Assembly (NCBI GenBank): GCA_016794365.1
Contig: JAEUKB010000098.1
Span: 1 to 64,000, forward strand
Length of the DNA: 64,000 nucleotides
From: Myxococcales bacterium
GTDB lineage: Bacteria > Myxococcota_A > Polyangia > Palsa-1104 > JAEUJZ01
Direction: 5' to 3'
A program made the translations under genes and the position numbers. The first letter of the stretch is position 1, and the number at the start of each line of letters is the position of its first letter. Below are positions 36,301 to 43,500 of this stretch, one piece after another. The notes beneath the pieces are model-generated. The model made no database searches and was not told where the DNA came from. It worked only from the letters and a program-made list of their open reading frames with translations.

Positions 36301-36973
36301 ACAGCACGCAGTAGCAAGCACAGAGCCCGCCGCAGCGTCTGTATCCACCGTCGCCAGTCCGATCACAATCGCCGGGTCCGAAGCAGCTTCGCAGGCTGCA
36401 CAGGAAGACGTAGCGATATCCGTTTCTCCTGAACCAACAATGGTCGATCCAGAGCCTACCTCACCGGGCTTCAGCTCTGCATTTCGTCCCGCTGGCAAAG
36501 GTCCGCGTGGCTTTCACTGGCTCCTTCCGGGTTCCTTGGCAGGCACACCGGAGCCAGGAGTGATGCACGATCTGGACTACGATCTGTCTCTGCTACGCGC
36601 AGCAGGAATCACGCTGCTCGTGACGCTGATAGAGACTCCTCTTGATGATGAAGCGCTGGATGCTCAAGGATTAAAGAGCCTGTTCTTCCCGATCGTAGAC
36701 ATGCACGCACCGTCGCAGCGAGCGGCGTTTGATCTCTGCGGACTGATTGATTTCCAGCTTACGCGCGGTGAACGGATTGCATTTCACTGCAAAGCAGGTC
36801 TGGGACGAACCGGAACGCTGCTCTGTTCCTATCTGATCTGGAAGGGAGAGAGTGCAGAGTCAGCACTACGTAGAGCGCGCCGCGTCGAGCCAGCGTGGGT
36901 TCAGTCCAGAGAACAGGAACAATTTCTGATTGATTTTGAGGGCTTCTGTTTCAAGCAGAAGCAAAAAAACTAG
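33395..36973 (+). CDS. Fusion of two ABC ATPase domains and a dual-specificity phosphatase
   Basis: A 1,192-residue soluble protein with an unusual plan. Residues about 50-320 form an alpha/beta N-terminal region, possibly DUF4388/Roadblock-like (ending VCLSGDGHLLLLIANINQ). A linker with three AADS units follows. ABC domain 1 (about 450-690) has an intact Walker A, GPGGAGKST with Lys494, a variant signature LSISQ, Walker B LLCVDEPTA with Glu610, and switch-His VTHN. ABC domain 2 (about 740-950) has lost Walker A (ICPDGTIRRLL) but keeps LSSEQ and LCLDEPFQGLDP. The C terminus (about 1035-1190) is a bacterial dual-specificity phosphatase: FHCKAGLGRTG with Cys1132 and PIVDMHAP as the general-acid loop. 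There are no membrane helices, so it is not a transporter by itself. It likely couples ATP hydrolysis to phosphatase control. Confidence 0.85.
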   Translation: MQDNHDPKSQSPDLPGGSTETTESKERQSPPGRSSRSSAGTDRGSEPSDAPLSALPVPLCGMLDLLAQIATTAGDMQLEVLSRKGLRIASLPVSQRQLLFGLSIDGLFFVDRILDQSAPTIAAPLRRFQQQQILQPGREEFPRPELLEQERVALLNLTARGLRSLAGRLGASPVRVKQRPPGTTLGASANLHFSPIELLLNRPDGLSIHDDVTSQLFHHPPQGTSDSWLFLIGSPGQIWPVATINIGLKTIDDASSACQSAYNLLRFMQRHGVTLTEGKTHAVCLSGDGHLLLLIANINQAVLLTLPAAQLGRVLQIAQQSCIQLVTASAQSIAPAQSSALSQSPIALLNVAPVPTVAAASTSTVQSDAATHPEPLITADTARPSSSLPASKVVSVAAPQSATEIDAVSLAPAAPLKTTAPQQATSAPDPAADSAADSAADSDAEAQEPLSTGTVLCIRRLLVKAGNKTLIKDLDLDIPGRGVFALMGPGGAGKSTVLGVLSGGIPGLYQSGELTYRGQALDGNHHPMVLPQRLPVQRGLLIDYILGKSGPHSPKDRLLAAERLRDSGLERLRALLDRSMESLQLSISQAWRIEILRALSQHPALLCVDEPTATMEPEDAEPILELLRQVGMQRAVLFVTHNQVHAQSTASRIALMAAARLQAVLPTVEFFADTAPSVVRDYVRTGGCHVPSPDAPIEHIDPDYLAPPQAQPTLEMEPEVPQEPPPVQILWAHPQPVLTMRSFGLSMGERCRLSCVNLDIAEPGKYVLICPDGTIRRLLHAYLSTGLQGKVTTEGEVKLKGKDLSEDNHPVSIDLSVKLLMSSVREYLLSGLSDRLSLGTIDEKLERLHKLLETQQADDLIPLLSNQVLDLSSEQRRRLAIVRAVSMRPAVLCLDEPFQGLDPEGIAKLRETIHRESLRRAVLILLSVPVEEWKDNAQHGYIHGEYLFAAQPEEKPASTSGSLQIPTDAQHAVASTEPAAASVSTVASPITIAGSEAASQAAQEDVAISVSPEPTMVDPEPTSPGFSSAFRPAGKGPRGFHWLLPGSLAGTPEPGVMHDLDYDLSLLRAAGITLLVTLIETPLDDEALDAQGLKSLFFPIVDMHAPSQRAAFDLCGLIDFQLTRGERIAFHCKAGLGRTGTLLCSYLIWKGESAESALRRARRVEPAWVQSREQEQFLIDFEGFCFKQKQKN

Positions 36974-37058
36974 TGGTGGCAGCAGAGGGAGTCATGCGGA
37001 CCGTCCACTAGGAATTGCATAGCAAGAACTGAGCGATGAAAGGAATGAGGTGAGTGTC

Positions 37059-37469
37059 ATGGTAAGCAAGCTTGAGACGACGTTGCAAAAGGTGATGTCC
37101 GAAGTTCCCGAGTGCGTTGCGGCAGGCTACGTAGATATGTCAACGGGAATGCTTCTCGCGGCCCGGACGATCGATTCCCACCCGCGCGAAGTTCTTGATC
37201 TGGTTGCCGCAGCCACGGCGGATCTGTTCCAGGGCAGCACGGTCAGCGCCATCGAGCGCCTGTTCCGTAAGTCACGCGGTGTGAAGGACGATGGACATCA
37301 CTACTTTCAGGAAATCGTGGTGTTTAGCGACAACCTCCTTCACGTCTTTCTGCGCGGACGCAAGAACACCGATCACGTTGTGACCTTCGTCTGTCGCAAG
37401 AGCGCCAACGTCGGCATGGTGCTCACCAAGACCCGCCTGGCGCTTCCCAACATCGAAAGCTCGCTCTAA
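37059..37469 (+). CDS. Roadblock/LC7-family protein
   Basis: A 136-residue alpha/beta protein of the Roadblock class (VPECVAAGYVDMSTGMLLAART at the N terminus, then FQEIVVFSDNLLHVFLRGRKNTDHVVTFVC). Such proteins dimerise and regulate Ras-like GTPases, as MglB does for MglA in Myxococcus, or organise signalling complexes. No GTPase gene is in the window. ATG 37059 with GAGG eight bases upstream is chosen; GTG 37050 is also possible. It sits 85 bases after the ABC-phosphatase gene. A strong hairpin follows the stop. Confidence 0.75.
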   Translation: MVSKLETTLQKVMSEVPECVAAGYVDMSTGMLLAARTIDSHPREVLDLVAAATADLFQGSTVSAIERLFRKSRGVKDDGHHYFQEIVVFSDNLLHVFLRGRKNTDHVVTFVCRKSANVGMVLTKTRLALPNIESSL

Positions 37470-37472
37470 TCC

Positions 37473-37493
37473 ATGCGGGCACCACGCCCGCAT
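37473..37493 (+). terminator. Hairpin after the Roadblock gene
   Basis: ATGCGGGC (37473-37480), loop ACCAC, GCCCGCAT (37486-37493): a perfect 8-bp GC-rich stem three bases after the stop codon. There is no T-tract, so it may act as a weak or factor-assisted terminator or as a 3' stabiliser, lowering expression of the following gene. Confidence 0.5.
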
Positions 37494-37569
37494 AACCCTG
37501 CACCAGCGCTGCCGCACTCACGGATTCCGCGAGACACGATGACGCTGGGTGACTCCGGGAGACACACAG

Positions 37570-38334
37570 ATGAGCGCGGTGACCGGACTGTCTGCCCTTC
37601 ACTTCCTTCGGATCTACATCATCGATCGACTGGGCTCTGCGGTCTTGCATGACGCACGAAACGCAGTCCAAGCCATCATCGGTCACACCACGCTGCTGCA
37701 AGCGCAGCTATCCACGCAGATGATGTCGCCCGAGCTTCCCAGCAAGCTCCAACTTGCGGCGGAGCGCTGTGGCCGCTGCACCATGGATGTGAACACCATC
37801 TTCGCGCTTCCGACCCAGAGACAGAGCACGGTGCGTCTGACGGGATTCTTGCGCGATCAGCACTCTTTCTTTCAAGCGCTTCTGAAAGATCGAAAGCTTC
37901 TACAGTTTCACGTTCATCAAAAGATTGATGGCGTTCGGATTCAGCAGCAGCCGTTTGTCCAGCTCCTGCTGTTGTGGGTGGTCCGCGTACGTGACTTCCT
38001 TCCTACAGGAGGACAGATGCGGCTTGAAGTCCTGCCGTTCCGTGAGCTTCTCTCTGTGCCCGAAGCCATGGTTCAGGAACCCGACCGTTTCATTCCGATC
38101 CGCTTGCAAGATGATGGTCCGCAGCTCTCTGTGATGGCGCAAAAGCAGATTACATCGCCGTCTGTACAGGCACCGGATGATGAAGAGTCGATGCTCTGCT
38201 GGCTGATCGGTTCTCTGCTTCAGGAAGTGCAAGCCACCGCCGTGATTCCCAGTGATTCCGCAAGCTTCCGCATCGATCTGTTGTGGCCCAAAGCGCAGCT
38301 TCACCCACCGATCCCTGCAACACCGAGCGGATAG
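37570..38334 (+). CDS. Degenerate histidine kinase-like protein
   Basis: A 254-residue protein. Residues about 10-65 resemble a dimerisation/phospho-acceptor helix, with LGSAVLHDARNAVQAIIGHTTLL, where the His-Asp pair matches HisKA boxes. The second half aligns loosely with an HATPase domain: QQQPFVQLLLLWVVRVRDFLPTGGQMRLEV where the N box should be, and IRLQDDGPQL where the G1 box should be. The N-box asparagine and the G2 glycines are missing. It may be a phospho-acceptor scaffold or a phosphotransfer protein served by the hybrid kinase nearby. ATG 37570 is chosen because GGGAG lies eight bases upstream. Confidence 0.6.
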   Translation: MSAVTGLSALHFLRIYIIDRLGSAVLHDARNAVQAIIGHTTLLQAQLSTQMMSPELPSKLQLAAERCGRCTMDVNTIFALPTQRQSTVRLTGFLRDQHSFFQALLKDRKLLQFHVHQKIDGVRIQQQPFVQLLLLWVVRVRDFLPTGGQMRLEVLPFRELLSVPEAMVQEPDRFIPIRLQDDGPQLSVMAQKQITSPSVQAPDDEESMLCWLIGSLLQEVQATAVIPSDSASFRIDLLWPKAQLHPPIPATPSG

Positions 38335-38370
38335 GTAGTCATCCCATTTTTCAGTGGTCGCTGCTGTCCG

Positions 38371-38456
38371 CTCTGCAAAAGATCACACGCTGCTCTTCCT
38401 GCTGTTTCCGCCCGCTCTTCACAAAATCACGCACTGCTTTTCCTGCTGTTTCCGAT
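38371..38456. repeat. Two imperfect 44-bp tandem copies
   Basis: In the 300-base spacer after the degenerate kinase gene, CTCTGCAAAAGATCACACGC... at 38371 and CTCTTCACAAAATCACGCAC... at 38415 are imperfect copies. Both end in TTCCTGCTGTTTCCG, and the period is 44 bases. It lies upstream of the next lipoprotein gene and has no coding sense. The remaining part of the spacer holds nothing I recognise. Confidence 0.6.
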
Positions 38457-38634
38457 TTGTTTCAGAGCCGCGTCCGGGGGGTCTTACAGACTGCAAATCG
38501 CTGACGGTAGTGACCCAAAAACATGATACGATCGTGCTGCGGTCAAGTTGTTCGCGACGGTGCTCACGCTCTGGTCACGGGCAGTCTACATCTTGCAACC
38601 ATATGATCGCTTACTTAGGAACCAAGGAGAAGCC

Positions 38635-40050
38635 ATGTCTAAGTGGAACGTAGGATTGGCTGTCGTGTTGGGGTTGCCACTGCTCGTCGGACTGGGCTGC
38701 AATAACTCGTCGATCGGCGGTGAAGGTCTGGATGATGCGGGCGTTGGGGAAGACTTCAGCTCCGCTCCTCCGAGCATCCCTGGCTGTACCGGAGCGTGCG
38801 TGGTGAAGACGGACTGTCCGTCTTCGATGGGTCCAACGACGCTCACTGGAACGGTCACGATTCCGTCAGGCCTGCTGCCTCTTTATAACGCCAAGGTGTA
38901 CATCCCAAGCGGTACCTCGCTGCCTCCTCCTCCTGTGAGCGGCGCAACCTGTGATCGCTGTGACGCGGCAAGCTCTGAGATTGCATCGACCACAACCGAC
39001 ATCAACGGGAACTTCGTCCTGACCAATGTTCCGTCGGGCGAAAACATTCCGCTCATCATCAAAGTCGGCAAGTGGCGCAAAGTCGTCACGATCCCCGCGA
39101 TCACGGACTGCACCACAACCAAGCTTGCAGCAGCGGATACGCGCCTACCGCGCAACCAGAATGAAGGAAACATTCCTCGCATTGCGCTGTCGGTCGGTAG
39201 CGCGGACGCGATGGAGTGCATCCTGCGCAACAAGAAGCTCGGTCTGGATGACAGCGAGTTCACAACGGAAAAAGGAAACGGTCGGGTCAACCTCTACGCT
39301 GGTGCCAACGGAGTCAACAAGTTCGCAGCCAACCTCAATGGCGGAGCGGCCTTTACTTCGATCGCAACGGCTCCTGCCAAGAACTGGTGGGACGACATGG
39401 CGAACTGGACCAAGTACGACATCGTCATGCTCTCTTGCGAAGGCAACGAGCTGATGGCGTACAAGAGCGCACAAGCCCTTCAGAACCTGGAAAGCTACCT
39501 CAACATGGGAGGCCGCGTCTTTGCGTCGCACTTCCACTATGGCTGGATCAAAAACGCCGATGCCACCAAGCAGCAGATCCAAAAAGTGGTGACGGCCTGG
39601 AATCCCACCGCAGGTCCGGATCCGGTCACAGACACGGTCGATACCACCACCGCAAAGGGCGCTGCGCTCGCGGACTGGCTGATGCTTCCATCGGTTGCCG
39701 GATCGACAACCAGAGGCAGACTACAGGTGGGTGGTGCGCGCTACTCTGTGGCGAGCATTGATCCAAAGCTGACGCAGCGCTGGGTCTATTACACACCGAA
39801 CACGGGCAACCCGATTCCGCAGTACTTTTCGTTTAACGCACCCGTCGGAGCCCAGGCCAGTGCGCAGTGCGGTCAGATGGTCTTTACCGACCTGCACATC
39901 AGCGGAGGAGGAACCGCTCCGTATGACAGCTCGCCAAACGGTGGCACCTTCCCAACGAGCTGCTCATCGACGACGATGTCTCCGCAGGAAAAGGCACTGA
40001 TCTTCATGCTGTTCGATCTGACCAACTGCCTGACCCCGATCGTGGGCTAG
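38635..40050 (+). CDS. Large surface lipoprotein with carboxypeptidase-regulatory-like domain
   Basis: A 471-residue lipoprotein (lipobox LVGLGC; AAGGAGA before ATG 38635). Near residues 70-150 there is a beta-sandwich like carboxypeptidase regulatory domains (LTGTVTIPSGLLPLYNAKVYIP then TDINGNFVLTNVPSG). The second half contains YDIVMLSCEGNE and LESYLNMGGRVFASHFHYGWI, which is reminiscent of a glutamine-amidotransferase/ThuA-like fold. Many cysteines occur in CXXC-like spacing (CDRCDAA). Proteins of this layout are multi-copy in Myxococcota. The function is unknown. It sits at the start of a group of surface proteins. Confidence 0.7.
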   Translation: MSKWNVGLAVVLGLPLLVGLGCNNSSIGGEGLDDAGVGEDFSSAPPSIPGCTGACVVKTDCPSSMGPTTLTGTVTIPSGLLPLYNAKVYIPSGTSLPPPPVSGATCDRCDAASSEIASTTTDINGNFVLTNVPSGENIPLIIKVGKWRKVVTIPAITDCTTTKLAAADTRLPRNQNEGNIPRIALSVGSADAMECILRNKKLGLDDSEFTTEKGNGRVNLYAGANGVNKFAANLNGGAAFTSIATAPAKNWWDDMANWTKYDIVMLSCEGNELMAYKSAQALQNLESYLNMGGRVFASHFHYGWIKNADATKQQIQKVVTAWNPTAGPDPVTDTVDTTTAKGAALADWLMLPSVAGSTTRGRLQVGGARYSVASIDPKLTQRWVYYTPNTGNPIPQYFSFNAPVGAQASAQCGQMVFTDLHISGGGTAPYDSSPNGGTFPTSCSSTTMSPQEKALIFMLFDLTNCLTPIVG

Positions 40051-40060
40051 CTGCGCGCGC

Positions 40061-40435
40061 TCAGTCTTCCTCATCCTCTCCTGCATCTTCTGAGGAGGAG
40101 GACGACGACCCTCCCGTCTTCACATCAACCGGCGCTCCGTTTGCGATCGCAGCCAGCGCATCATCTGAATCATCATCTGAAGACGCAGGCATCGGACGCC
40201 CGTCGTGAATGACCCTGCTTTCCTCTTCTCCGTTCAGGAGCGGGGTGTTCGGCTGAACCTTGACCGCGACTTCCAGCAGGACTCTCTGTTCGATAGCAGA
40301 AGAGGACTCGGCATCGTCTCCATCGTCATCATCATCGTCCGAGCAGCCCGCCCACAGCAGCGATGTCAGCGCGATCGGCAGGACGAAGAACCGAGCCGAA
40401 GAACGCAGCGACCAAGCGACACGAGACAGCGACAT
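40061..40435 (-). CDS. Small Asp/Ser-rich lipoprotein
   Basis: A 124-residue lipoprotein: signal FFVLPIALTSLLWAGC, then a run of aspartates (DDDDDDGDD) and a C-terminal tail of serines and acidic residues (GGSSSSSSEDAGEDEED). The middle, VEVQP-like with VAVKVQPNTPLLNGEEES, is short. Such acidic mature parts could bind calcium. It converges with the large lipoprotein gene, ten bases away. Function unknown. Confidence 0.65.
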   Translation of the reverse strand: MSLSRVAWSLRSSARFFVLPIALTSLLWAGCSDDDDDDGDDAESSSAIEQRVLLEVAVKVQPNTPLLNGEEESRVIHDGRPMPASSDDDSDDALAAIANGAPVDVKTGGSSSSSSEDAGEDEED

Positions 40436-40540
40436 GGAAGGCCTCCTATACGACGAAAAGTGAAGCGATGATCGCTACTTACGATAGGTAGGACTTTCTG
40501 CGCAAGTCACGATCTATGTAGCACGCACAAAAAATCGCAC

Positions 40541-43500
40541 TTAGGGGTTTACGGTGATCCGCAGTGGGGCAGTGACAGAGACAAGCTCCGGCTGATAGTA
40601 CGGATACAGAGACGAAGAAGGAACCTGCATCCGGCCTGGAATGTGAGCGGTGAGTGTCACAGGAATCTGCTGCTCGCGCTGCGCACTCAGCTTGCGCAGA
40701 TACAGCGTGACATGGCGCAGCGAGATCTCGTATCGCTCGATCTGTCCAGAGTCCACCAAGCGATCGAGCGGCTCGCGCTCGACGGAAAATCCGGGCGGAA
40801 TCCCAAGCTGAAGCAGCGGCATCATGAAGTCTTTCTGGGCGGACAGATACGCGGTCTGAATCACGGACTGTTCCCGACCCAGCACCGTAGTGGATAGCGC
40901 AGTCCGAACCTGAATCGGGTGCTGCGTCGCAACAGTCTGTGCTGTCTGTTCTGCACCAGCTTGCGATCCATGCGGCAGATAGTAGCGAGACACAAGCTGA
41001 ACGTCCGGCGCGCCCTGCCCCACAAACTGGAGCGTCACCTGCTGGGTTCCCACGGGTGGCGGCAAAGACACAAGGAGCAATCCTTCTTGCTTCGCATGGA
41101 TCGGAATTGACTGATGTAGCACGCCTCCCATCAAGACCTTCACGAATCCTTCTGCGGGCTTATCCGAAGCGGAAGAAGCAAGCAGCGCTTTCAGTGCGCG
41201 AATGGTGGCCTGCGTGGAGTGCCAAGTGCCAAACGTATCCTTCGCAGCACGCAAGAACAGCAGCGGTGCAGTTTCACGACCGGGGCTTACGTAATGCAAC
41301 GCACTTGCAACAACTGCGGTCGTCTCGACGATCCCTGACTTGCCTGCTCCGTAGGTTGGCGTGCTCGCCAGCGGCTCAAAGTACTGTCCATTCTTCCCTG
41401 CATCGACCTTGGCTTGCGACCACAGAAGCTGAATAAGAGACGTTTTTGATACCTCTTTTTTGTCTCCGATCGGAACTTCCTTCTGTATGGACTTCAGTCC
41501 TTGCTTCTGCAAGGGCTCGGGCAGACTGACTGAAACGTCACCCAGTAGCTCTGTCACAAGCGCCAAGGTATAGGGATCTTGACTGACCTGCGTACGCAGC
41601 GACTGACGAACAAACGCTTTGGCGCGATCCACTGCTGCGTTGTGAGCTCCTTTGGGATCGGTTCGCCGAATGCTAAGCGCCAGATACGCAGTGGTTCGGA
41701 GCGTGTCATCTGCCACCGCATTGATCGCACCTTCGCGAATTCCGTCTTTGTCAGGAGCAAAGCTTCCATCTTCACGCTGCTGCTGAACCAGCCAGTTCTG
41801 CGTCCGCTCAATCACCCGAGGATCAACCGGAAAGACCTCTGCCATGTCCGCAAACTCTTCCAATCCGTACGCGGTCAAGACCTTGTGCGCAGGCGCATTC
41901 CCAAACCAAGAAAAGCCACCACCTGGCACTTCATACGAAAGCAGTCGCTGATAGCCGACGCGCAGAAAGTCCTGGGCTTTGCGCTCAATCTCTGGCTGGT
42001 TCAGACGGAGCTTCCGCAGGTATTGCAAGATCAATGCATTTGGATACGTGGTAGAGGAAGTCTGTTCAAAGCATCCGTACGGCATCCGCAGCAGCGAATC
42101 CAGACCTTCCATCACATGGGTCGCAGGGCTCGGATACAGCTTCAACGTCAGCTCACTGGTTCCCGGAATCACCATCGCAGGAACAGAGACATTCCAAGAC
42201 ACCGGTTCGCGGGTCAGTCTCTGCTGCATGCTGGTCGCGTGCTCTGTACCATCGGGAATCACTTCAACCCGACGCTCAACCGCATCACTTAAGACACTTC
42301 CACGCGCAGAAAGCCGCAGCGTATTTCGTCCCACATGCAGCGCTTTGATGCGGAAGTAGCGAACCACGGACTGCGAAGGAGCCAGCTCAATCGTCTCATG
42401 CAGTGGACCTTGCGCTTCAAACCATGGCTCTTGCAAAAGCGTCAGCGTAACGCGCTGTCCCACCTGTTGATGGTTGAAGATCGGAACAGGAATCGCCAGC
42501 TCATCATGCTGCGTGATCACCTGCGGAAGATCGAGATCGACATAGAAATCCTGCGCAACCGGAATGCCCATCATCAGGCTTCCCAAGCGTCCATCTTGGG
42601 AAACAGCGTCGGCAAACAGACGCCAGGTGGTGATCGAGTCAGCCAGTGCAAGATCGATCGATGCCTCTCCGTTTTGATCGGTCAAAAGCTGCGGCTGATA
42701 CAGGAGTGTCTCTGGAAAGCGACTGCGCACGCTGCGCTTGTCTGGAAACGACACGCTGGACTCTGTCTTCATGGTCACGACATTGACCATGCGAGCTGCA
42801 TGTCCGCTCAGCACGCCTCCGTACGCCGCGCCATAGCCACAGCCGCAGCCAATCTGTCCTGCTGCAAACGCCAAAGACGCACTGATACCGATCACTTCGA
42901 TCCCGACCAGCTCGTGTGTACAAGCAGAACGATGACAGAGATTGCTGGAAGGAAACAGATCATCACTGCTTCCAAAGACACCATCTGGCCCCGCAGACCA
43001 GATCACCGATCGAGAGCGTAGCTTTCCGACGGTATGAATCTGTTTTCGGACTTGCACTCGCAGCGGCTTTCCCCATGGATCGACCAGCGAGATGTTGCCA
43101 AGCTTGGCCAGATCTTCTGCCGAAAACGGAGTGCTCCCATCTGGTTCCTTGGCGCGATTCCTCTTCACCTCTTCGGTCGCCAAATACTGACCGAGCGCGC
43201 GATACACAGCCGTCAGCTTGTGATCGAGTAGCTCCGCAGCGTACCGATCAAACGAAGGAAGCTGCGCGGCGTTCACCAGCGTCTCTGTCTGGACTCTACG
43301 ACGCCACGGATCAAGAAGTGAGTCCGCTGTAAGGAGTCCCGCAGCACCGATCAGCTCAGGCAGACTGCTGCGATAGCGCCACTGTCCTGGCTGTCCGGGA
43401 ACGCGCTCTCCCAGCTGCTCTGGATGCTGCTTGGCGAAGCGACGAACGGAATCGGCCCACTGCTTCGTTCGTACAGTCAGCTCAGCACGACGCTCCTGCC

